Shown in pieces: positions 10,810 through 23,000 of a stretch of 64,000 nucleotides of DNA (within the stretch, counting starts at the first letter, position 1; each line of letters opens with the position of its first letter). This stretch comes from Pyrus communis (taxonomy: Eukaryota > Streptophyta > Magnoliopsida > Rosales > Rosaceae): the NCBI RefSeq assembly GCF_963583255.1, contig NC_084806.1, forward strand, positions 24,674,735 to 24,738,734, in the 5' to 3' direction. The position numbers and the translations under genes are program-made. The notes beneath the pieces were generated by a model that was given only the letters and a program-made list of their open reading frames with translations, had not been told where the DNA came from and did not search any database.

Positions 10810-12530
10810 CCATCCTTTAAGTGCGATACCTGTCATTTTTCCAAATTTGCTAGGCTTCCTTTTGGTTCTTCATTGTCCAAGTCTAGTACACCTTTTGAAA
10901 TGGTACACACTGATATATGGGGTCCAACTTTTGAATCAATAGAGGGTTACAAGTATTTTTTCATATTTGTGGATGACTACACTCAAATTACTTTTCTTTT
11001 ATCTCATGAAACCTAAAAATGAGATTTCAACTATTTTTAAAGATTTTCATATGTTGGTGGTAACACAATTTCACTCAACGATTAAAACCTTGAGATCAGA
11101 CAATGGCACCAAGTTCTTGTCTAATATCATGACTCAGTACTTGAGTTCACAAGAAATTATTCACCAAACAAGTTGCGTGGGAACCCTACAACAAAATGGG
11201 ATAGCTGAGAGGAAGAATAAAGACCTACTTGAGAGACACAAAGCTAGGCTTGTTGCTCGTGGTTTCACCCAAACCTTTGGGGTTGATTACAAGGAAACCT
11301 TTGCTCCAGTAGCAAAAATGAACACAGTGCATGCGTTACTCCCTGTTGCTATCAACTGTGGTTGGTCATTATATCAAATGGATGTTAAAAATTCTTTCCT
11401 TCATAGAGAGCTTCAGGAGGAAGTATACATGCAAATTCCCCCAGGTTACTCTCCAGCAAAGGATGGCATGGTGTGCAAACTGCACAAGGCTATCTATGGT
11501 TTGAAGTAATCACCAAGTGCTTGGTATACCAAGCTTAGTTCAGTGTTGGAAATGGAAGGTTTTCTTAGAAGCAATGCTGATTTTTCCTTGTTTATGCGAA
11601 GTGGTGGTTCTTATTTATGTAGATGATCGTATCATAACAAGTGACAATGCCTCTGAAATTGAAACCCTAAAAGCCTCCCTACATGAAACCTTTGCCATCA
11701 AGCATCTTGGGAAGTTGAACTATTTTCTTGGCATTGAGATGGCAAACTCACGACAAGGTTTGTTTTTAAACCAACGCAAATATGTCATGGATCTACTAGA
11801 GGAAGTTAAGTTCATTGATTGCAAGCCAGTTGCCACCCCAATTAATAGTAAACTCAAGCTTACCATATATAGTGAAGCACTTAAGAATGTGACATATTAT
11901 CAAAGATTGGTTGGTAAGCTAATATATCTTACCATCACTCGTCTAAACATTACTTTTGTTGTCAGCTTGGTCAGTCAATTGATGCATGCACCCACAATTG
12001 AACATCTCAATACTATTAAAAGGATCATTCGCTATCTCAAAGGGTCCATCAATAGGGGTATTCTTATGCGTAACAATCATTCCACTAAGATTCATGCATA
12101 CACTGATGCTAACTGGGCAGACAGTGCAATTGACAAAAAATCCACCACTCGTTATTGCACATTTTTTGGAGGCAATATTGTTACTTGGAAGAGTAAAAAA
12201 CAAGTCATTGCCTGCTCTAGTGCTAAAGCAAAGTACCGAGCCATGGTTGCTACTGCATGTGAATTGATTTGGCTCAAAGGTCTCTTGCTTGATCTAGGGT
12301 TCTCAAGTACAACTCCCATGTCTCTTATGTGTGATAATCAGGCAGCCATGCACATTACTGCAAACCCAGTTTTTCATGAAAAGACCAAGCATATTAAAGT
12401 TGATTGTCACTTCATCAGGGCTCAAGTTAAATCACAACTCATTCCAACAATCTTCACTCACAATTAATATCAATTGGCAGAAGTGTTCACTAAGGCTTTA
12501 CCATTTACATATTTTTAGCGCCTTCTAGGC
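10810..12530 (+). pseudogene. Copia A, 3' piece: integrase, RT and RNase H, with internal deletion
   Basis: This continues the copia polyprotein right of E1. The zinc-binding end of the pre-integrase (CDTCHFSKFARLPF) and the integrase core ([33 protein letters not shown]) are followed at about 11232 directly by RT ([16 protein letters not shown]). The C-terminal integrase and the linker are therefore deleted. A stop replaces Gln after YGLK at 11507-11509, and a frameshift precedes YVDD (about 11616). RNase H spans about 12090-12470 (YTDANWADS, CDNQAA), but the usual AEYRA motif reads AKYRA, which loses a catalytic Glu. Coding relics run on past the stop at 12465 to about 12530. The gene is dead. 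Confidence 0.88.
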
Positions 12531-12576
12531 AAGCTTGGCTTGACTATACTACTCGATCTAGCTTGAGGAAGAATAT

Positions 12577-12891
12577 TGAGAGTTACTAACTAACCATTGA
12601 TAGATTATGTAGATTATGTAATTCGAAAATCATGGCATTTTCTTTGTCAACTTTAGTGGCCTAGTTGCAGGATGGATGCTATTTTTTCCTTGACAGAAAA
12701 GTGTAAATCGCTCCTTACTTGTGGTTGGTTTCCTCCAATTAAGGAGTATGGCCAGTCACTAGTATTTGGTGTAATTTCCTTCAATTAAGGAGTATGGCCG
12801 GTCTCTAGGGTTTAGTCTAAGGATAGTTGATTGTAACTAGTCCTTCTTTGAAAACTTAAACCAAATTGCAATAGAACCACTTTGCTACTTC
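12577..12891 (+). repeat. Probable copia A 3' LTR
   Basis: After the RNase H end and a purine-rich stretch (GAGGAAGAATAT) a TG begins at 12577, and a CA-type end is possible at 12890-12891. No second copy is in the window, so both boundaries are guesses. Confidence 0.35.
12729..12820. repeat. Two-copy 46-bp tandem repeat
   Basis: TTTCCTCCAATTAAGGAGTA at 12729 recurs with small changes at 12775. It lies inside the putative copia A LTR. Confidence 0.7.
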
Positions 12892-12949
12892 ATGCATCGT
12901 TGATCGGCACTAAAGCATTCACCCTTCTGGAGAGAGATAATTATGTGCA

Positions 12950-14550
12950 CATCAAGTCATGGACTCAAGAAGTGTCTCACAAGATAACTAACTTTGGGTG
13001 GTTGAAATCTACCAACAGAGAGTGCCTCTGGAATTTGGATATTAAGCTCACGTCATGATTGTGACAACTCATATGTTGTTTTCGAACTTTTTGGCGATTG
13101 CATTCACAACGGGGCAGTAAACTGGAGTTGTAATCTTCCCATGACTAGAGAGTTCACAATTTTTATTTCTCCTAATATAAAGACCTTTTTAATGGTACAG
13201 GGCTTTATGAAGTCGTTCCCTATTTTAAGATTTTCCCACAAGAATAGCAGAGGATCGTTTTTTATGCTGGCCAGTTGTCGATACTTGTTGATCACGTATC
13301 ACAGGCTTTCTGAAGAGGTTAAAGGCAAGTCAGGGTCAACTCCATCGTACTATTTCGGTATCGAGGTGTGACAAAATACAAGATGCCTCTTAAGAAGAAT
13401 GGTAGAAATAAAACAACAAAATTGAAAGGCAACTCTAATCTATCTGGCATTATTGGTGTAGCTAGGTGGCGTACCTCTATAGAGCAAAAGGTCTTGTTGA
13501 GTTGGGTATAACTGTTTGAGACTTAGAGGAGTTGTATTTGGCTGCCTTCCTTGTGTGTTAACTTTGCAAATTTGGACTTCCTAAAGATGATGCCAATTTC
13601 ATATGCCCGAAGTGTTTAAAGTTGCTAATAAAATGGCCTTGGGAGAACTCTTAAGTCTTGATGTTCCGGTATTGGCCAACATTTACTATGGTTTGACTGA
13701 GATTTCCAATTCAACCAACCCTGGAGATTTTGCAGCCGTCGTCCATTTTCATTATGTTTACGGCTAGTTAGGTAAGTTCTACGACACCCATTTCTCATCG
13801 TTGACTTCTGACAAACCTGCACCTCTGATGACTAAGTATTTGGGAATGCTTTCAGCGAAGAACCTTAGACAATTCACACGTACGTGCTTTGTTCAGGAAT
13901 TGTTAGAGATTTCAGATGGATCGTTTAGCCAAAGTATTTTCGGGGCACCGAAAACTTACTAACAACTCGCATCTCGCATTTCAGACTCAATCTACTTTAC
14001 AAGCCTATGTTCCCCATATGTCTATTTAAGACAAAAGACTCATCACATCGTTCAACCTTATAAACCACACCGGTTTAGCAGATAGTTTGGTTATGACCAA
14101 CACATCCCTAGCAAGCTCAAAGATGAAAATAGAGGTTATTGTCGTCCATGTACTTGCATTGGGAATCATGGGCCCGAACTGGGACTAGCTTTATGATAAT
14201 CATACCAACTAAGGATGATATCAAAAGAAATTAGTCATTCGTGACTATGTCATTTGGTGATCGAAGGTGCAACGCTTTGATTTGCGAGATGATATGCTAA
14301 GAGAAGATTGTCCAATTGCTTCTGTGAGGCTAGCGCCACTTGATCATGCTAGTGTGACTTGCTGAAAAAGTTGTCTAGTTGCCTTAATTCCTTGGGTTTA
14401 GCCTTTGTCTTCATACTTCGCCCAACCCATCGATGATTCTCAGGAAGAGGGGGACATAGATTATTCATATGAGGATTGTGTTGTCATAAGGAAGCTTCAG
14501 GAAGCTTTGTTGGCTCCAAACGGCCAATTGAGAATATCCATGAAGATGGT
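12950..14550 (+). pseudogene. Plant mobile domain (PMD)-like pseudogene, 5' part
   Basis: Broken frames together read as a PMD (aminotransferase-like) protein. The clearest stretch is about 13560-14160: a KVANKMALGELLSLDVPVLA block, then NIYYGLTEISNSTNPGDFA, a WL-type and THF motif, and finally an RQFGYDQHIP-like motif at about 14074-14104 in which a stop replaces Gln. Further stops lie near 13370 and 13765. The conserved order matches PMD proteins, which in plants occur both as host genes (MAIN/MAIL1) and inside transposons. Copia C cuts the gene at 14550; the reading continues at 37190. I cannot tell host from transposon origin. Confidence 0.65.
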
Positions 14551-16358
14551 TGTTGGAAATGTGCCCTAAAACCAATCATATGATGATACTTTATGGACAT
14601 TTCACATGTTAAACTAATCTAGTTTAATATTAAGGGCAAAGATTATTGTTTGAGCCATCTCATATAAATGTTATATGCTTAAATGATAAGTCCAAGGAAT
14701 ATGTGATTGGAAGAATGCGATCTAAAGAAGTTAGATTCATGAGACCATTCTTTCGTTGACACATCCTAAACGTTCCTGATCATAGGATTGTCAATTGGGC
14801 ATTGATAGTCCGTTAAGATCAGTACGTGCTATGTCTTCTCTTAGGGAGAGTGACTAGTCTCGAGTCATTGGTGTGTGTGACATCAAGACAAGTACGTAGA
14901 TGCTCAATAGAGAATGAGTTCACTGAACACGATCAACGAAGAGTTCTCATATTCATGTCACATGAGAACTCATGGTTGGGATAATGCAAATTAGTCTTTT
15001 GACCTGAGGCATCACAGTTGTCTTGTGGTTAGGTCCTTAATCTTTGATTATGTCAAAGTCACTCCATCAGGAGGGTGTCCACGGCATCGTTGGGGTTAAG
15101 CCACTTAGCCATGGAGACAAGTGAATGCGCAACAAGGGATCTCTAACCTTCAAACTGTTTGAGGGAGAATACTCTATGATATGATTTAGAATCTCTGGCC
15201 AGAGTATGAATGAGATGTTGGAATGCGTTCCAGATCACATTCAAGGTAATCATATAAGCACAAGATTCACATTGGATAGTAGACATGAATAAACTATCAA
15301 ACCAAACAATGTGGTCAAGAGTATTGTATTAGAGAAAGACCGTATTGCATTTGTAATCCTAAAACTGAATAGGTTCTCCACCTCTTCTGATTAGCTTGGG
15401 TAACCATGACATGCTGCTAGGCGTTAACCATGGTTTGTGGAAGCCCTAAAAGTGTATTATCACTAACGGGAGAATTGAAAGTAAGTTCCAATTCACAATC
15501 GATTTGAAAGAGTTTGAATCGCCCACTGCCTCGCTAAAAGGAACCTAATGGATCGTACACCGTGTAAGGTAAAGATTGAAGATTCAACGGAAATGAGTAA
15601 GAATAATTAAATGGTTTAATTATTTATGGCAAGGATTAATTAATATGTTAATTAATCAAACGAATAAGTTCGTTAAAGACCTCAGGATAGTTTTGGACCT
15701 TAAGGCCCAATGGGCTTTGAACGTCAGGTCCATTGACTTAAGTTGTATGACAACTTAATGAATAATGATTCACAAAGGCCCAAATAGCCCAATAAATCCC
15801 ATATGGCCGGCCATTTAGAGGAGGGTAGTGAACTTGGCTTAATTGCAAGTTTGCCACTCCATTGTGAGATGGTATAAAGACATCTTTATAGCCATTTCAT
15901 CCTTAGGGTTTTCTTAGGAGTAAAGATGAGAACAAAACCTCCCTTTGCTCTCAAAAGAGGCCGGCCACCCTAGAGGAAAACATCTAGCAATCTTACTTCC
16001 TCTAGGTCACTCATTTCTTCTACAATATGCCTTGGTGTGGAGACTTAGAGGTTCTCAATTTTGGGAACTTGGAGAAACCTTTTCATCCATCCAAATCCAT
16101 GGATCTAAGATGCAAGGAATGAAGGCCCTCTCTTTGGGTGATTAGCCTTTGCTTATGCAAAGAGGAATCTACAAAGGTATTGATTTCTCAACTCACTTTG
16201 TTTTGAGTTGAGTCTTGGTTCACCTATCTACTAGGCTTTGAAGTTCATGGGTTAAGTTTTGTTTTTGAGTGCATATAAACATGATTCCGCCTTTTAATTG
16301 TTAATTGAATGTTGTTGATGTTGCTCAAATGAACTTGTTTTTCACAAATCTTCCTTCA
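14551..16358 (+). repeat. Copia C 5' LTR
   Basis: This 1808-bp repeat begins TGTTGGAAATGTGCCCTAAA and ends CTTCCTTCA. A TATA box is at 15873-15878 (GGTATAAAGA). A 66-codon ORF after it is present in both LTRs but looks like transcript leader, not a gene. Confidence 0.95.
15873..15878 (+). promoter_or_regulatory. TATA box of the copia C 5' LTR
   Basis: TATAAA sits in GGTATAAAGACATC, preceded by a paired CAAGTTTGCCACTCC stretch. The other LTR has it at 36704-36709. Position within the LTR fits a U3/R boundary. Confidence 0.55.
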
Positions 16359-16360
16359 AG

Positions 16361-16372
16361 TGGTATCAAGAG
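16361..16372 (+). other. Copia C primer binding site (tRNA-iMet type)
   Basis: TGGTATCAAGAGCC follows the 5' LTR after two bases. The canonical plant copia site is TGGTATCAGAGC, so one base has been inserted. Confidence 0.8.
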
Positions 16373-16520
16373 CCTAAGTCTAGTAGTTGGTGAATCCTTT
16401 TGGGTTTTGTAGTTCATAGTTTGTGATTTGAATGTTGTAATTGTTACAAACTTTATTCTTGCTTCTTTGAATGTAAATTTTGTTAGAAAATTTGCCATCT
16501 CAAATGTTGTAGATGTAGTT

Positions 16521-16656
16521 TGATAGGAGCATATTTAGGCGACTTACTTAGCTTGTTTTCGTGCATCTATGTTGTTAATTCATAGTTGTGATAGGAGCAT
16601 ATTTAGGCGACTTACTTAGCTTGTTTTCGTGCATCTATGTTGTTAATTCATAGTTG
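16521..16656. repeat. 68-bp tandem duplication at the LTR tip
   Basis: Two perfect copies of the first 68 bp of the LTR lie head to tail. The outer copy abuts the TAGTT duplication. The 3' LTR has a single copy next to the polypurine tract. Confidence 0.9.
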
Positions 16657-18527
16657 TTTTAGTAGTTTAAGCCATTTTCGTGTGTTTTTAGGTTCATATG
16701 GCTAAGGAAGCAAAAAGATGCATTTTGGAGCATTTTGGAGCAAAATTGGGCTTGGAATGGATAGCATATGTTTGGAGCCAAAGTGTTGGACGAATTTGAA
16801 AGCCTTGTATGCACTTTGGACATAAAACAAAGGGCCTAGCCCAATCAAACAATCCTTTGAGCCATGCAAAACCTTTAGCCCAATCAACAACCCTTAGCCA
16901 CATGCATTCACATGCATCACAACCCCAAAACCATCAAGAAACACCCATTGCAGTGCCTTGCACTCCCCCTTGCATTTTCAGCCATTCCACTTCATCATTA
17001 CACCACCTTCTCCATCTTTATTCCACATGCATTCATCATAATTCACCCTAGCTACCACCATTCACACACACATGCACTTACTCTTTCATCATTGCACCAC
17101 CAATTCAACACATGCATTCACACACCAACAACAACTCAATGCCGTGCATTCCCAATCCCTTTCTAGCATTTCACATGCATTTCCACCTTCCTACTTCATC
17201 ATTTCAGCCACATATTCACCCACATGCACTTTAATCATTCAACACATGCATTCACACACCAACAACAACTCAATGCCGTGCACTCCCATTGCCTTTCCAG
17301 CTCCCTTTTGCATTTCCAGCACCAAAACATGCACTCACATGCATTTTCAGCACCAAAACAGCATTCACATGCATTTCCACACACCTTGCCGTGTATTCCC
17401 TTGCCTTTCCACCAACAACCTAGCTGTTTTTCCATCATTATTTCATCCACATGCACTCTCAATCATAATAGCCACATTCACTCTTAAACAATCATCAAAA
17501 ACCCATGCATTCATACACAAAAACACATCTCAATTCCATTCACAACACACACTTCCCCTTTGCCGCAAATCCCCTTCCATTTCTACATAACTTCTTCTCG
17601 GCTTCATTTCATCCACTCTCCCATTCGCAGAAACCATTCAACCTTAGCCGCTCTACCTTCCTTTACAACACACTTGGAGCACCACACCGAAGGCAACTCT
17701 TAAGGGATTTCAACATCAGTTTTGCTTCAAGGGTTCTTTCTCCTTAATTCTATGTTCATTCATGTTGTATATTTTATATCAAACATTCTGTAAACATGAA
17801 GTGTAACTAATCTCTTTCTAGGGATTCGATGTAGCCTTGCAAGATTGCCATGTAGTTATTTCAGAATGCTCAGTTGATCCATCTATTTCTTGTTTCATTC
17901 TCTGATTTAATTGTGACTTTGTGTGTTGATTTTAATGTTTGATCACCATTTGATTTAACCACAGGTTGTTTAGTCAATAGTAAAGCACACATCATGCATA
18001 CTCTTGGTGGATATGTGAATGAATGAAGGGAATGCTTTGCAAACAACCTGCCGAGTGTTTCCTTTGGTTTTATGAAAGTTTCTTGTGCGTGTCATGTTCT
18101 TGATTAGGGACCAAAGTTGCACATCACACTTAGGTTCATGATTAGGAACATTTGATCAAGTCCACACATCATATGGTTGATCATATCTAAGTGAAACAAA
18201 CCCAAGAAATAGGTAGATGGATGAGTATAATCTGATTCAACAAGCATGGACTTGGCTTAGCAATGGTGAAACCGAATCCCTAGCTTCATCTCCATTTGTG
18301 CTATCTCATTTTATTAGTTGTTGATTCATTTATTTGTGTCTACTTCATTTTCTTGTGCTTTCAAGTTACAACAACAAATCTGCCTAAGTTGATTAGTTTT
18401 ATTTCTCTTATAGAGTTCTTGCAAAACAAGTAGTTGTAAAGGTCCAATTAGTCCCTGTGGATTCGACACCCTTACTTGTGCCATTATACTAAACATATTC
18501 TAGCACGAAGAAGGAAAACATCAATCA
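16521..18527 (+). repeat. E2 5' LTR, with terminal duplication and TATA deletion
   Basis: This 2007-bp LTR starts TGATAGGAGCATATTTAGGC and ends AACATCAATCA. Compared with the 3' LTR it has a 68-bp tandem duplication of its first bases (16521-16588 and 16589-16656). It lacks 24 bp, at about 17495, that in the 3' LTR hold the TATA box. About 16860-17515 carries roughly 14 CATGCA words by eye. ORFs rich in His, Ser and Thr in this part are by-products of the repeat. Confidence 0.95.
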
Positions 18528-18530
18528 AAA

Positions 18531-18548
18531 TGGCGCCGTTGCCGGGGA
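18531..18548 (+). other. E2 primer binding site (tRNA-Asp)
   Basis: TGGCGCCGTTGCCGGGGA lies three bases after the 5' LTR. It fully matches the complement of the plant tRNA-Asp 3' end as I know it. Confidence 0.92.
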
Positions 18549-18659
18549 CTGATTTCAGTCCCTTATAATTGCTTGTTTTGATATTAAACATTGTTCTTTT
18601 CATTTTAAATAGATTTCTGATTTTTATTCAAACTTGTTTTATCTTGTTTCAGGTAGTAT
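18549..18659 (+). other. E2 leader between primer site and gag
   Basis: This is a T-rich, non-coding leader of about 110 bp that ends at the gag ATG. I recognise no conserved element in it. Confidence 0.5.
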
Positions 18660-20095
18660 ATGTCAAATAGACTTGCTGAATTAGGCCAAAGAATTGAACG
18701 GTTAAAGGGCAACACTTTGGAAAGCTTTGTGCCAACAAGTTCCTCCATTGTCCGTGAAGAAGAGGAAGGGAAACCGTCTAGTCCAACAAGTGAAAGATCT
18801 GAGCACTTTAATTGGGAAAGAGAAGAAGAGATGGCGGGCAACCAAGATGATCTTCGAGCTTTGGAGGATTTTGCTCAACCAATCATACCAAATTCACCTT
18901 CATGCATCTTGCTGCCCACAGAAGCTAGAAACTATGATCTTAAATCTTCACATTTCCATATGTTTCCTTCTTTTTATGGCTTACCTAATGAAGATCCTTT
19001 AGCTCATATTAAAGAATTTTACAATGTTGTGAGTGGTTTACCTTTACAGGGAGTAAGTGAAGCAAATCTGAGGATGAGAGTGTTCCCTTACACCTTGAAA
19101 GATAGAGCCAAGGGTTGGTTGATGACTCTAGTACCTGGTTCACTCACCACATGGGATGACGTGGCTAAGAAGTTTTTGGAAAAGTTCTTTTCCACTCAAA
19201 AGACAGCCACATTAAGGGGACAAATCTCCAACTTCAAACAAGATGATGGAGAACCTTTCAATGAGTGTTGGGAGCGCTTTAAAGGCCTTTTGTTGCAATG
19301 TCCACACCATGGGTTACCTCTTCACTTACAAATGCAAATTTTCTATGATGGACTAACCCAAACATGTCAATCAACTGTTGATAATGCAGCAGGTGGAGCT
19401 TTGAAGAAAAAGAATGCTCAAGAGTCATATAACATTTATAAGATGTTGGGATCTAATGCTCAACAGAAAGATGTAAGGGGTAAGAGAGTTGGAGTATATG
19501 AAACAAGCTCTAATCATGATCTTTCTTTGTAGGTAGCTAACCTAGAAAAGAAGCTTGAATCCATGCTCAACATCGTGCCAAAAGCAAGTGAAGTGTGTGC
19601 CATGTGCAACATACCAAGCCACCTTACTCATCAATGTCCATCTAGGGAGGCTTACCCGGAGTATGTCCAAGAGCAAGTGAACCTCATGAATTCTTACAAT
19701 CAAAGGCCAAGGAATGATGTGTATTCCAATACATATAACCCAAGTTGGAGAGATCATCCCAATCTTTCGTGGAAGAACAACAATCAATTCCAAAACTTCC
19801 AACCAAAACCTACTCTTGAGGATACGGTTAAATTGTTAGCCCAAAATACCGTGCAATTCCAACAAACCACCAATAGCACTCTCCAACAACATTCGGCGGC
19901 TCTAACCCAAAATGGAGACACAATTGGGGCAGATTGCAGATGCCTTGAGCCAAAGAGAGGTTGGAAAGTTTCCAAGCCAACCCGTGATACTCCAAAGGAA
20001 CCAAGAGCAAGCCAAAGCAATCACTACACTTAAAAGTGGTAAGGTTATCAATAATAGAGTTGGCAATGAAGTTACTAATGAATCCCTCGTTTGAA
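18660..20095 (+). pseudogene. E2 gag (capsid and nucleocapsid), broken
   Basis: The start is the first ATG after the leader (MSNRLAELGQRIERLKG). Residues about 85-215 form the retrotransposon gag domain (DPLAHIKEFYNVVSGLPL, AKGWLMTLVPGSLTTWDDVA). An in-frame TAG at 19530-19532 (residue 291) stops it. The same frame then continues to a CCHC knuckle, CAMCNIPSHLTHQC, at about 19598-19640 (CX2CX4HX4C). A first frameshift near 19905-19912 moves the reading to the METQLGQIADAL block, and a second near 20090 joins the pol frame. In intact relatives gag and pol are usually one frame, so I read these as mutations. A recoded stop is possible but unsupported. Confidence 0.88.
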
Positions 20096-23000
20096 GCACC
20101 AAATCTTCACAAGGCCGAGAAACCTTACACTCCATCAATACCATTCCCTGGAAGACTTGCCAAGAGCAAGCAGGATAAGTCATTTAAGGAGATTTTTGAT
20201 ATTCTAAGTAAGGTGAATGTTAACTTACCTTTGCTTGATGTCATTAGGAACATGCCAGCTTATGGGAAGTTCTTCAAAGAGTTAAACAACTACAAAAGGA
20301 AGTATGGACCACATGAGAAAGTAGTGGTGTCCGAGAATGTAAGTGTCGTGTTGCAAAGAAAACTTCCACCAAAGCTCAAGGATCCAGGAAGTTTTTCTAT
20401 CAACATCACCATAGGGGACAAGAAGGTAGAGAAGGCGATGCTTGACTTAGGTGCTAGCATCAACTTAATGCCTTATTCTGTGTACCTTCAACTAGGTTTG
20501 GGGGAATTGAAAGCCACCACCATCTCATTACAACTTGCAGACAGATCCGTGAAATATCCAAGAGGTATAGTAGAGGATATTCTAGTTCAAATTGATAAAC
20601 TAATCTTGCCTACGGATTTTGTAGTGTTGGACATGGAAGAAGCTCCTATACATGACCGAGAGTTGCCTATTTTGCTTGGGAGACCGTTTATGGCCACGGC
20701 CAAGACCATCATTGATGTGCAAAATGGACTCCTCACTATGACAGTGCTAGGAGAGACCGTTCAATTCAAAGTGTTTGAGTCTCTTTCACATCCTTCTTCA
20801 TCTCTTGATTGTTATGCCATTGATGTGCTTAATTCGCTTGTTTTCTCTAAGTTCTTGCAGGCACAATCTAATGAACCATTACAAACTGTTTTGAGTCAAT
20901 CTCAAGATGAGTTTGATGAAGAAGATGCACTCATGGAAGAGGTAGCTGCCTTGGAAGCATTGGCACCGTATCCTTTGAATATTTTACCTCTTTTAGAGCC
21001 TTTAGAACCATCGAGGTCACATTTAACCCCTTCCACTGTTAAGGCACCAAAACTTGAACTTAAACCACTTCCACCACATCTAAAGTATGCATATCTAGCT
21101 GAATTTGAAACTCTTCCAGTTATCATAACTTCTGACCTCACCCCAAATGAAGAAGATAAACTAATTAGGGTGTTAAAAGAGTTCAAATCAGTTATTGGTT
21201 GGTCTATTGCGGATATCAAGGGAATAAGCCCTACCATGTGCATGCATAGGATTCTTTTGGAAGAAGGAGCAAAGTCAACCCGTGAACCACAAAGGAGGCT
21301 CAATCCACACATGAAGGAAGTTGTGAGGAATGAAGTGTTGAAGTTGTTAGATGTGGGGATCATATATCCCATTTCTGATAGCAAATGGGTGAGTGCTATT
21401 CAGGTGGTACCTAAGAAGGTGGGAATCACGGTGATGAAGAATGAAAACAAAGAGCTTGTGCCCACAAAGCCCACGGCTAGTTGGCGTGTTTGCACCGATT
21501 ACAGGAAGTTGAATTCTAGCACTAGAAAAGATTACTTTCCTATGCCTTTCATAGATCAAATGCTTGAGAGATTGGCAGGTTACTCACACTATTGTTTTCT
21601 TGATGGTTACTCAGGTTACAATCAAATTGCAATTGCTCCGGAGGATCAAGAGAAAACTACCTTTACTTGCCCGTTTGGCACATTTGCATATAGGAGAATG
21701 CCTTTTGGACTTTGCAATGCTCCAGCAACATTCCAAAGATGCATGTTGGCAATCTTTTCTAACATGGTAGAAAGATTCATTGAGGTATTTATGGATGACT
21801 TTCCAGTGTTTGGTTCCTCTTTTGATGAATGTCTTAACTATCTCTCTTTAGTACTTCAAAGATGTCTGGACACAAATTTGGTTCTCAATTGGGAAAAGTG
21901 CCAATTTATGGTGAAACAAGGAATTGTGTTGGGGCATGTAATCTCTAGCCAAGGAATGGAGGTGGACAAAGCCAAAATTGACATCATCACCAATATGGCA
22001 GCTCCCACAACCGTGAAGGGAGTAAGAAGTTTTTTGGGACATGCTGGTTTTTATCGTCGTTTCATTAAGAACTTTTCAATGATCACTCATCCATTATGCA
22101 ATCTGTTAGCTAAAGATGTTGTATTTCATTTTGATAAAGCTTGTATGGATGCATTCAATACTTTGAAACATGAATTAACCTCGGCCCCTATTATTATGGC
22201 ACCAGATTGGTCTTTACCTTTTGAATTAATGTGTGATGCCTCTGACTATGCTATTGGTGCAGTTTTAGGGCAAAGGGTGAACAAGCTCCCACACGTGATC
22301 TACTATGCAAGCCGGACTCTAAATGATGCTCAACTTAACTATTCCACAACTGAAAAGGAGTTGCTTGCTATTGTTTTTGCCTTAGAGAAGTTTCGGTCAT
22401 ATCTTGTTGGATCTAAAGTTATTGTGTTTTCTGATCATGCAGCCCTTAGGTACTTGATGACAAAAAAGGATGCTAAGCCACGCTTAATTAGATGGATACT
22501 CTTACTACAAGAGTTTGACTTGGAAATTCGAGATAAGAAGGGAAGTGATAATGTTGTGGCTGACCATTTGTCACGTCTCAATGAAAACCATGGAGTTGGA
22601 CAACCTTTGCCTCTAAATGAATCATTTCCAGATGAACAACTCCTTGTTATTCAAGAAAAAGAACCATGGTATGTTGATTTTGTTAATTATCTTGTTTGTG
22701 GTATAATTAGAAATGACCTTTCTTTTCAGGAAAGAAAGAAGTTCCTTGCCATGGTAAAGCACTACGTTTGGGACGAACCATATTTGTTTAAATATTGCCC
22801 TGACCAAATCATTAGGAGGTGTGTCCTAGAGAGTGAGCAACAAAGCATTCTAACGTTCAGCCATACATTGGCATGTGGATGACATTTTGGTGCCAAAAAG
22901 ACATCTCTAAAGGTTTTACAATCTGGTTTCTTTTGGCCTACTTTATTCAAAGATGCTTTTGATTTTTGTTCTAAGTGTGATAGGTGCCAGAAAATGGGGA

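Noticed and set aside
15945..16145. 66-codon ORF present in both copia C LTRs (also 36776-36976)
   Set aside because: It is identical because the LTRs are young copies. It has no known domain and sits in the transcript leader.
17072..17590. 172-codon ORF in the E2 5' LTR, and its 233-codon match in the 3' LTR (28619-29320)
   Set aside because: It is rich in His, Ser and Thr from the CATGCA array, several frames are open at once, and it lies across the promoter. The 24-bp deletion keeps it open only by chance (a multiple of three).
19530..20095. Programmed readthrough or frameshifting between E2 gag and pol
   Set aside because: Related elements usually have one gag-pol frame, the two shifts lie in coding blocks that continue in other frames, and no slippery heptamer or clear pseudoknot was seen.
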